The translations under genes and the position numbers were made by a program. A stretch of 34,653 bases of DNA from assembly GCA_009775705.1 (NCBI GenBank), contig VSQE01000017.1, positions 1-34,653 of the forward strand, in the 5' to 3' direction. A model generated the notes under the pieces. It was not told the origin of the DNA and searched no databases. It saw only the letters and a list, made by a program, of their open reading frames with translations. Of this stretch, positions 24,357-30,810 are shown piece by piece (the stretch's first letter is position 1; the number at the start of each line of letters is the position of its first letter). The DNA is from Prevotellamassilia sp. GTDB lineage: Bacteria; Bacteroidota; Bacteroidia; Bacteroidales; Bacteroidaceae.

Positions 24357-26750
24357 TCAGAGATGCACGGAGATGTCTATCCCGAAGTGGGCAGGCAGAC
24401 CGGACTGGGCGAACCTGCGTGACATGCTGTCGAACATGAAAGCATTGTAACGGGTGCCCGTCAGGTTCTTTCCCCAAAGGCTGACGGTGATGTCTTCCGG
24501 CAGTTCCACGCCCACACGGGCTCCTACCAGCGCATAGAACGGCTGGCTGTAGGTGTTCGCCTCGTCCCAGCGGATGCGTCCGGCGGCCGTCAGATTCAGC
24601 CCTGCCGTCACCTTGCGCACCACTTTGCCGCGCAAAGGCTGGCCGAACACCACGGAAGCCCCCAGCGTATGTTCCGGGATGTAGGGCACATAGTTGCCCG
24701 TGTAGTCCACTCCGTTGCCCAGGTTATGGCTGGCGAAAACGGAATGGGTATAGCCGTAGTTCGCTGTCATGGACAGACGTTTTTCCAACAGGAGCGAACG
24801 CAATCCCAGCTCCAGTCCGCAACTGTGGCTCTTGCCGGCATTGACCATGACACGCCCCATGCCGCTGTCCGAGAAACGCGCCAGCTGCTGGTCGTGCGTC
24901 TGCATGAAGAACACGGCACAATCGGCGGTCAGCATCCTGTCGAAAAAATTCAGATGGGCCCCGGCTTCATAGTTCCAGGACTGTTCGGGCTTGTACGCCA
25001 GTGTCCCGAGGTCGGGAACCGATGGAGTGACCCGTTGCATCACGGCATTCATTCCGGCAATGGCCTTGTCTTTCGTCTCCTGCGGCAAATAGGGGATGCG
25101 GGAGATGAAGTCCGTGCTGTACTCCTTCACCCCGAGCATGATCTCGCGGCGCAGCAGCAGTTGGGACAGGTCCGAATAGGACTGTATGTTATAGCCGCCG
25201 GACCGGTAGCCTTTCGAAACGGTCACGTACACGTTTCCCCTGTTCCGGGGCAACTCATACTGAAGGCCCGCTTTGGGAAGCAGCTGCCACGAATCATCAG
25301 ACAAACGGCCGTCCTGCCTGGGATGGGCCGAGAGGTCCGTCTCTATCCGGAAGCTCTCCATAGCGAAACGATAGTCTGCCGGCGCGTCCATATAGGACGA
25401 CAAGTCTAAGGAGCGGCGGTCATAGTCCAGTCGCACACCTGCCGTAAGCGACAGGCCGCGCAACAGGAAATCGCGGAACACGGACTGATGGAAAACCGCG
25501 ACATTGTCCGAAGGAGTCCGCAAACGGGCGTTGAACGGCAACCGGTTTCCGGTCAGTTCCAACGACATCGGCATCTGCTCAGGCATAGCCGAAGCGATCT
25601 GGCCGTTCAGAAACTCCACTCCGTCGGCATAGAACACCACAGGACATCGCGTGGTCATGGACTGGTGCATGAAGAAGGCACCCGCGGTCCATTGCCAGCG
25701 GGACGCGTCGCGGCTCCTCAACGTGAATTCCTCCGTAAAGGTCTGCATACGCTGTTTCTGTTCGAGCGTGAAAATATCGGCCGCAATGAAATCCTGATCC
25801 ATGAAAAGCCTGTCGGCCAGATACTGCCAGGAAGTGATGGAGGAAAGCAGGAAACGGGGAGCCGCCCACTCTACACTTGCTCCCGTATTGAGCATATTGC
25901 GCTTGTAATGGCTCGGACGGTTGGAGGTGATCCGGTCCAATCCCTCCGCAGCTATCCCGGACAAACTGCCGTCACCCTCCACCCGCTTATAGGGACAGGC
26001 TCCCTCATCGCTGTATTCGTAGGATGCATTCCAGTCAATCCGTACATTTTCCGTAGGACGGTAGCCCACCTTGATCCGGCCGCCGGCAGCATCGGAGGCA
26101 TCGGCATGACGCCCCGTCGTCACATTGCGGAAAAATCCGTTCTGTCCGTCATAATAGGCCCCGACCGACAAAGCCAACTTGTCTGCCGGACGGAAAAAAG
26201 AAGAGAACGAAGCCCTGCGGCCACCGTTCCGGGTTGAGGCTCCCAACGAGAGGTCCGTGCCCTGACGCGCAAAGGGGTCGGCCGTAAACACACGCATCAG
26301 GCCTCCCATCGTGTTGCGCCCGTACAATGTTCCCTGCGGCCCGCGCAGAATGTCAACGCGATCCACATCCAGAAAATGAAAATCGTAAGAACTTTTGTCC
26401 ACATAAGGAACATTATCCACGTAAAGGCCCACGGCCGGCGTATTGATGCGCGACCCGATGCCGCGGATATACACGGCCGAAGTAATGCGCGACCCGTAGT
26501 CCGGCAAAAAAAAGTTGGGGGCTACGGCAGACAGTCCCTTGATGGCGCACACATCGTTTTCTCTCAGCGCCTCACGTCCGAAAATGGAAACCGATACCGG
26601 TTGTCTTCTCAACTTTGCGGTCTCTTTGGGCGAGGCCACCACCACCGCTTCCTCCACATCTATGTTCACCAACGTGTCCGCCGGCACATTGTCCGCCTCT
26701 TTCCCTCCGGGGCACGACAGCAAAAGCGCAATTGCCAGAACTGAGTACAT
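24357..26750 (-). CDS. TonB-dependent outer-membrane receptor
   Basis: The 797-residue product has a plug domain at about residues 35-160 (TAKLRRQPVSVSIFGREAL, YIRGIGSR, ILRGPQGTLYGRNTMGG) followed by a beta barrel. It would import a ligand, such as an iron complex or vitamin, using TonB energy. No SusD partner is adjacent and no SusC-type N-terminal extension is present. The N-terminus is unusual: MYSVLAIALLLSC has a lipobox-like LLSC with C13 but no basic residues before it. In-frame upstream codons would encode RIRKTIY, a better signal start, but no standard start codon exists before the stop. The C-terminus ends in VHL instead of an aromatic residue. Confidence 0.92.
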   Translation of the reverse strand: MYSVLAIALLLSCPGGKEADNVPADTLVNIDVEEAVVVASPKETAKLRRQPVSVSIFGREALRENDVCAIKGLSAVAPNFFLPDYGSRITSAVYIRGIGSRINTPAVGLYVDNVPYVDKSSYDFHFLDVDRVDILRGPQGTLYGRNTMGGLMRVFTADPFARQGTDLSLGASTRNGGRRASFSSFFRPADKLALSVGAYYDGQNGFFRNVTTGRHADASDAAGGRIKVGYRPTENVRIDWNASYEYSDEGACPYKRVEGDGSLSGIAAEGLDRITSNRPSHYKRNMLNTGASVEWAAPRFLLSSITSWQYLADRLFMDQDFIAADIFTLEQKQRMQTFTEEFTLRSRDASRWQWTAGAFFMHQSMTTRCPVVFYADGVEFLNGQIASAMPEQMPMSLELTGNRLPFNARLRTPSDNVAVFHQSVFRDFLLRGLSLTAGVRLDYDRRSLDLSSYMDAPADYRFAMESFRIETDLSAHPRQDGRLSDDSWQLLPKAGLQYELPRNRGNVYVTVSKGYRSGGYNIQSYSDLSQLLLRREIMLGVKEYSTDFISRIPYLPQETKDKAIAGMNAVMQRVTPSVPDLGTLAYKPEQSWNYEAGAHLNFFDRMLTADCAVFFMQTHDQQLARFSDSGMGRVMVNAGKSHSCGLELGLRSLLLEKRLSMTANYGYTHSVFASHNLGNGVDYTGNYVPYIPEHTLGASVVFGQPLRGKVVRKVTAGLNLTAAGRIRWDEANTYSQPFYALVGARVGVELPEDITVSLWGKNLTGTRYNAFMFDSMSRRFAQSGLPAHFGIDISVHL

Positions 26751-26794
26751 ATATCGTTTTCCTTATCCTGATTAATTAATACAAAAAATGAATT

Positions 26795-26833
26795 GACGGC
26801 TGCAAAGTTATGACTTCGCAGCCGTCTCCGCAA
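26795..26833 (-). promoter_or_regulatory. Promoter of the TonB receptor with overlapping palindrome
   Basis: On the minus strand, TTG (26833-26831), 20 bases, then TAACTTTG (26810-26803). The inverted repeat GACGGCTGC (26795-26803) / GCAGCCGTC (26818-26826), extended inward by an AAGT/ACTT pair, covers the -7 box and most of the spacer. The predicted start of transcription is at its edge, so this is more likely a protein-binding operator than an RNA hairpin. Confidence 0.6.
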
Positions 26834-26956
26834 TCCCTATTTATTAGGATAAAAAGCTTTTCTGACAGTACGCGAAAGAACCCTCACCGTTTCACGTTCA
26901 GTGTCGATAGGCAAAAAAGGTATTTCGGGCCGAATGTAAATGTAGGTTAATTAACA

Positions 26957-26988
26957 TTTGCATTTCGCCTGCTGAGGTGTTATATTTG
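26957..26988 (+). promoter_or_regulatory. Promoter of repeat copy 3
   Basis: TTTG (26957-26960), 20 bases, then TATATTTG (26981-26988). The boxes and spacing equal those of copy 2, while much of the spacer differs. Confidence 0.75.
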
Positions 26989-26994
26989 CACTAC

Positions 26995-27039
26995 CAAAGT
27001 AGAACACCCCTGAAAAGCCGCCTATAGGGCGGCTTTTTT
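26995..27039 (+). ncRNA. Predicted short RNA of repeat copy 3
   Basis: A start about six bases past the -7 box and the end of the terminator bound a transcript of about 45 bases. In this copy a small CTAC-CAAA-GTAG hairpin can form near the 5' end; copy 2 does not preserve it. Function is unknown. Confidence 0.45.
27013..27039 (+). terminator. Terminator inside repeat copy 3
   Basis: AAAAGCCGCC (27013-27022) pairs with GGCGGCTTTT (27028-27037) around TATAG, and the T run has six bases. Confidence 0.82.
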
Positions 27040-27317
27040 CGTTGCTTAACGTGAAAAAAACATCCGATCTTTTTTAAAAAAGGTCCCATCTTGTTCAAAA
27101 AAGATACTATGTTTTTCAAAAAAGGTCCGTTCCCGTTCGTCTTCCGAAAAACCTACAAGTTAAACTTTGGAGAAATATGTTAAAGTTTGCACAAAAAATA
27201 TTTCAAAAAAATTTACGGCACACTTTTTTAGCCGGGACATTTTTCGCGTGCATCGCACTTCCGCATGCCCCATGAAATATCCCTTCCGGGAAAAACGTGG
27301 TCTTGTCCGCCGGAAAC

Positions 27318-27743
27318 TCAGTCTTCCATGTCAAAATCGAAATCCTCATCCAGAAAAACGGGAGCGTTAAAATCGTCCAGTGCCCGACGGTCTTTCTTCG
27401 TGGGCCGGCCCGTCCCTCTCGCACGGTCCACAAAACCGCTGATCTTGCTCATTTCCAAAATCTCGTACTGCTCGGGAGCGGTGATGTTTTCCAGAATTTC
27501 GGGCAGCACTTTGGCACCCACACGTTTTTCTATCGGCTGCAACACCCGAAAAGTATAGGTCACGGGAGACTTCCTCACCCCTACCTCGTCGCCCGCCCCG
27601 ACCATGCGCGACGGTTTGGCCTGCGCTCCGTTAATCGTTACGCGGCCGTTCTTGCAGGCATCGGCCGCCAGCGTGCGGGTCTTGAAGATGCGCGCCGCCC
27701 ACAGCCATTTGTCCAAACGCGCCTCAGCTCTCTTCTCGCTCAT
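27318..27743 (-). CDS. S4-domain RNA-binding protein (Hsp15-like)
   Basis: The 141-residue protein has an S4 RNA-binding domain at residues 8-60 (RLDKWLWAARIFKTRTLAADAC, then GRVTINGAQAKPS and GDEV). The rest is charged, ending in an acidic tail (DEDFDFDMED). It resembles Hsp15 (HslR), which binds stalled 50S subunits carrying peptidyl-tRNA. Its start overlaps the pth stop by four bases, so the two are co-translated. Both act on peptidyl-tRNA, which fits their pairing. Confidence 0.9.
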   Translation of the reverse strand: MSEKRAEARLDKWLWAARIFKTRTLAADACKNGRVTINGAQAKPSRMVGAGDEVGVRKSPVTYTFRVLQPIEKRVGAKVLPEILENITAPEQYEILEMSKISGFVDRARGTGRPTKKDRRALDDFNAPVFLDEDFDFDMED

Positions 27744-28303
27744 TTCTGATTAAAATGGTTCATGGTAAACTGTATGCCCGAAAGTGCGAAACTACGCACC
27801 ATGTCGCAGGCCACACTGATGCGCTCGTCCATGTGCGAAAGATCCTCCGGCCCGAACTCGCCCAGGACATAATCCACCTGTCCGCCCCGCGGAAAATCGC
27901 AGCCTATGCCGAAGCGCAGACGGGCATACTGCTGCGTTCCCAAGACGGACGTGATGTGGCGCAGTCCGTTATGTCCGGCCTCGCTGCCACCGGGCTTCAT
28001 GCGCAGCTTACCGAAAGGCAAGGCCAGATCGTCCACCACGACAAGAAGGTTCTCTACCGGAATCTTCTTCTCCCCCATCCAGTAGCGCACGGCGTTGCCC
28101 GAGAGGTTCATATAGGTGGAAGGCTTCAGAAGTATCAGCGTCTGGTTCTTCACCCGCAAGGTGGTCACAAACCCGTACCGCCTGTCCTCGAACGTGAGAC
28201 CGGCCTCCTTTGCAAGGGCATCCACCACCCTGAAACCTATGTTATGGCGCGTGGCCGCATATTCATCTCCGATATTGCCCAAGCCTACAATCAAATGATT
28301 CAT
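27740..28303 (-). CDS. pth: Peptidyl-tRNA hydrolase
   Basis: The 187-residue enzyme releases tRNA from prematurely dropped peptidyl-tRNA. The catalytic H20 (TRHNIGF), N66 (STYMNLSG), D92 (VVVDDLALPFGK) and the GSEAGHNGLRHI segment (residues 106-117) are all present. The length is normal. It lies between rplY and the S4 gene, as in many Bacteroidota. A hairpin in the rplY-pth gap may reduce its transcription from the rplY promoter. Confidence 0.96.
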   Translation of the reverse strand: MNHLIVGLGNIGDEYAATRHNIGFRVVDALAKEAGLTFEDRRYGFVTTLRVKNQTLILLKPSTYMNLSGNAVRYWMGEKKIPVENLLVVVDDLALPFGKLRMKPGGSEAGHNGLRHITSVLGTQQYARLRFGIGCDFPRGGQVDYVLGEFGPEDLSHMDERISVACDMVRSFALSGIQFTMNHFNQK

Positions 28304-28336
28304 ATCAAACTTACTGATAAAGCATTCTCAAAAACA

Positions 28337-28368
28337 GATATGCCGATGCCACCCGGCACCGGCATATC
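28337..28368 (-). terminator. Hairpin between rplY and pth, possible terminator or attenuator
   Basis: GATATGCCG (28337-28345) pairs with CGGCATATC (28360-28368), with an inner TGCC/GGCA stem and an ACCC loop. On the minus strand it is followed by TGTTTTTGAG. It may partly separate rplY expression from pth. Confidence 0.6.
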
Positions 28369-28422
28369 ACCTTATTCATTCTGATTTTATGGGGAAAACA
28401 GAAAAGCCGGAAACCGGTTTCC

Positions 28423-29022
28423 TTATGCCTTGGCTGCTGCGGCAGCGGCTCCCATGGCGGCACGGGTCATCTTCACGGAGCAAACGATGACTTCTTTCGG
28501 AGTAACGAGTTCGAGACCCTCGAAGGAGAGATCGCCCACCTTGATGGATTTGCCCAGTTCAAGTGCCGTCACATCGATATTCAGTTTTTCGGGAATGGCA
28601 TCATAGAGCGCCTTCACGTTGAGCTTGCGCACCAATGTCACCAGACGTCCACCGGCACGTACACCGACAGCCAGACCCTGGGGAGCGATGGGCACACCCA
28701 TCACGATGGGTTTCTCGGCGTGTACTTCAAGAAAGTCTACGTGAAGCACGTTGTCCTTTACGGGATGGAACTGCACTTCCTTGAGGATACCTTTATGGTC
28801 TACGCCGTCGATGGTGATGTCCACGAGATAGATGTGCGGAGTATAGATCAGTTTGTTGATCTCCTTCACCGAAACCTCAAAGTGAATGGCCTGGGGATTG
28901 CCGTTTTCGTCCTTCTTCTCGCCATAGATGACGCAGGGGACATTGCCGTTTGCACGAACCTGTTTCGTGGCTTTCTTTCCGAGTCCGGTACGCGAAGTGC
29001 CGGTGATTGCAATTTGCTTCAT
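28423..29022 (-). CDS. rplY: 50S ribosomal protein L25/general stress protein Ctc
   Basis: The 199-residue protein binds 5S rRNA in the large subunit. It is the long Ctc form: an N-terminal L25 domain (residues 1-95: GTSRTGLGKKATKQVRANGNVP, VDHKGILKEVQFHP) and a C-terminal TL5-type beta domain. It ends in an alanine-rich tail. A full promoter at 29150-29120 gives a leader of about 90 bases. Confidence 0.95.
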   Translation of the reverse strand: MKQIAITGTSRTGLGKKATKQVRANGNVPCVIYGEKKDENGNPQAIHFEVSVKEINKLIYTPHIYLVDITIDGVDHKGILKEVQFHPVKDNVLHVDFLEVHAEKPIVMGVPIAPQGLAVGVRAGGRLVTLVRKLNVKALYDAIPEKLNIDVTALELGKSIKVGDLSFEGLELVTPKEVIVCSVKMTRAAMGAAAAAAKA

Positions 29023-29119
29023 TGTTTTTTGTGTTACTCTAAATTAAGTGAATGTTTGCTTAATTCGCCATCACACGCAGAGCCTCTGCATAAAAGGCTC
29101 ACGCAGGCCAAATCGGGTG

Positions 29120-29150
29120 CAAAAGTAAGGATTTCCCTACATACCCACAA
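29120..29150 (-). promoter_or_regulatory. Promoter of rplY
   Basis: On the minus strand, TTG (29150-29148), 20 bases, then TACTTTTG (29127-29120). It is about 130 bases from, and divergent to, the promoter of the structured RNA. Confidence 0.65.
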
Positions 29151-29275
29151 GTTTTCAGGCATCTTTTTCCGCCTGATTTTCACTGTACACGCTTTTTCGG
29201 GACACGGCAGGCCGTTATATCCGGTTTCTCGGGCGGAACGAAATGGCCGCAGATTCACAAAATTTCAGGAAAAGA

Positions 29276-29306
29276 TTTGCGGGATTACGCAAAAAAGGTA
29301 ACTTTG
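29276..29306 (+). promoter_or_regulatory. Promoter of the long structured RNA
   Basis: TTTG (29276-29279), 19 bases, then TAACTTTG (29299-29306). Both boxes match the consensus fully. Confidence 0.75.
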
Positions 29307-29311
29307 CCCCT

Positions 29312-29677
29312 GCATCCCACGCCGGAGCCTTTGTAACGAAGGCGGCTGGGTGGGCTACATATTTATGGAAAGGCGTTTACTTTGACGCTTGGTTCTTGAC
29401 ACTCTGAAACCTGAGAAATTTCAAATTCGTCGGAGAACAAGGCAACAGTAGATGCTCTCGGGATGTGTTTATCCGCATTTCCCCGGCCAGTTGTCGCCGA
29501 ATTGTATTCTGTCCTGTCTGCTGAAGCATTTGGACGGAGACGCGGCGTGATGCAGGCAGGGAGAGACGGTATATACATATCGGCGTGGGCTCTGTTGTTG
29601 TCCGTTCAGACGAATTGGGCAATCTCAGGGCCTCAGAGTGTGGAACGGGCAACGGGTACGGATCTCCCACGCTTTTT
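29312..29677 (+). ncRNA. Long structured non-coding RNA (about 366 bases), class not certain
   Basis: A strong promoter, at least six mutually compatible stems and a terminator-like end mark this as an RNA gene or a long structured leader. Stems include CCCAC...GTGGG enclosing GCCTTTG-TAA-CGAAGGC (29316-29354); AGGCGT/ACGCTT (29371-29390); GTTCT/AGAAC (29392-29438); CGCCG/CGGCG (29495-29547) enclosing TCTGTCC/GGACGGA; and a final domain closed by GCGTGGG/CCCACGC (29583-29672). The final domain holds TTGTCCGTTC-AGAC-GAAT-GGGCAA and then a T run. It lacks the hallmarks of tmRNA, RNase P RNA and SRP RNA. The description of the Bacteroidales-1 RNA (own promoter, terminator end) would fit, but I cannot confirm it. 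Open frames through it are not protein-like. Confidence 0.7.
29583..29677 (+). terminator. Terminator-like closing stem of the structured RNA
   Basis: GCGTGGG (29583-29589) pairs with CCCACGC (29666-29672), directly followed by TTTTT. The stem encloses a branched domain, so it is not a classical short hairpin; read-through into the next gene is possible. Confidence 0.5.
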
Positions 29678-29764
29678 CGTATCTATGCACATTTCTACAT
29701 CAAAACAAAAAAAAACATGGGGACTGAAGGGAGATTGCAGGCCCGCACAAAAAAACTTCACGCT

Positions 29765-30805
29765 ATGAAGAAATTCTTATCTGCTGTGGCTACGGCCGCA
29801 CTTTCCCTGTTCGCACAGGCACAAAACACCGATGCGCCCATGGCCACCCTCCAGCACGGAGACCAGACCCGCGTATGGATGGGTGTGGATGCTTTCATTA
29901 AAGCCTACGAGGCTGCCGCCGACTCGGCCGATGTCATCACGCTATCGTCCGGCAACTTCCGGGTACCGAACGAAATCAGCAAATCGTTCCGGCTTTACGG
30001 AGCCGGATGCGAGGACGATCCGGCAACAGGGACGAAGGCTACGGTACTGAACAGCTCTTTGCAGTTTATACCTGCTGACATCACAAACGAAGATGGAGAG
30101 ACCGTCAAAGCCGGACGCAAAGTGAACGGACTGCATCTTGAAGGTGTACAAGTACAGTCAATATACTTCAATAATAACCAATTGACACCGGTAGAAAATC
30201 TAACGATAGCAAAATGCAAAATAACAGACAGGATAAATTTCTATCATGATTCCAAAAACATGACTATCAGACAGAGTATTATAGCCTATGGTATAGATAA
30301 TTGTAATACACATTGGGGACATTATAATCTACTCATCACGAACTCCCACATTTGGAGCTTACCATACTCTTATTCTGAGAGTTCCATTCATGTAGATCAC
30401 TGTATCGTAAGAACTATTTCCGGCCGTGTCCTTTGCACCAACAGCATTCTATATAATCCACTCCGATCAGGTAGCACAAGCAAGAACAATATTTTCGTAG
30501 GCACCGCATCCATCGGTAACGGCGTGCAGGACAGCAACAACAACTGGACAGGCATTGCCAATGCGGGTGTGTATGCTGCCGAGGGAGAGGACGGAACTTA
30601 TGCCGAAGACAAGACCTTTGAACTGAAATATCCGAAAAAATACGTAGGCACCGACGGAACGGAAATAGGTCTGTACGGCGGAAACTATCCGTGGAACAAG
30701 ATTCCTTGCACCCCGCGCATCATGGAAAGCAACATCGACACCAAGACATCGGCCGACGGCAAGCTGAAAGTGAGCATCAAGGTTGAAGCACAGACCAAAG
30801 ACTGA
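29765..30805 (+). CDS. Secreted right-handed beta-helix protein
   Basis: I choose the ATG at 29765, giving 346 residues that open with a signal peptide (MKKFLSAVATAALSLFAQAQ). Longer in-frame starts lie inside the structured RNA and are rejected. Residues 85-260 have the repeating short strands and Asn/Ile ladders of a pectate-lyase-like beta helix (LNSSLQFI, LHLEGVQVQSIYFNNNQ, LTIAKCKITDRINF, MTIRQSIIAYG, LLITNSHIW, IHVDHCIV). No catalytic residues are recognised. The C-terminal segment (IMESNIDTKTSADGKLKVSIKV) is not a typical T9SS domain. The middle of the gene is markedly AT-rich compared with both ends. The next gene starts five bases after its stop. Confidence 0.82.
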   Translation: MKKFLSAVATAALSLFAQAQNTDAPMATLQHGDQTRVWMGVDAFIKAYEAAADSADVITLSSGNFRVPNEISKSFRLYGAGCEDDPATGTKATVLNSSLQFIPADITNEDGETVKAGRKVNGLHLEGVQVQSIYFNNNQLTPVENLTIAKCKITDRINFYHDSKNMTIRQSIIAYGIDNCNTHWGHYNLLITNSHIWSLPYSYSESSIHVDHCIVRTISGRVLCTNSILYNPLRSGSTSKNNIFVGTASIGNGVQDSNNNWTGIANAGVYAAEGEDGTYAEDKTFELKYPKKYVGTDGTEIGLYGGNYPWNKIPCTPRIMESNIDTKTSADGKLKVSIKVEAQTKD

Positions 30806-30810
30806 CGGAC

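Larger units (their letters stand above)
26888..27203 (+). repeat. Dispersed repeat, copy 3 (complete)
   Basis: About 316 bases, the same element as copy 2 but in the opposite orientation. In order: CGTTTCACGTT start, promoter (26957-26988), short leader, terminator (27013-27039), TTGCTTAACGTG, A-tract units of 21 bases, and the tail CCGAAAAACCTACAAGTTAAAC with CTTTGG and GTTAAAG. It lies between the TonB receptor promoter and the S4-domain gene, and no gene is encoded in it. Confidence 0.85.

Noticed and set aside
26795..26826. Palindrome before the TonB receptor read as a terminator
   Set aside because: It covers the -7 box, has no T run and would lie mostly upstream of the transcription start.
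29377..29670. 97-residue minus-strand frame
   Set aside because: It is antisense to the structured RNA; its openness follows from the RNA sequence.
29312..29677. Structured RNA as tmRNA, RNase P RNA or SRP RNA
   Set aside because: None of the hallmark sequences (tRNA-like ends, GAGGAAAGTCC, or GGAAGGAAGCAGCC-like core) is present.
29585..29764. In-frame 60-residue extension of the beta-helix protein
   Set aside because: It lies partly in the structured RNA, and the internal ATG at 29765 gives a clean signal peptide.
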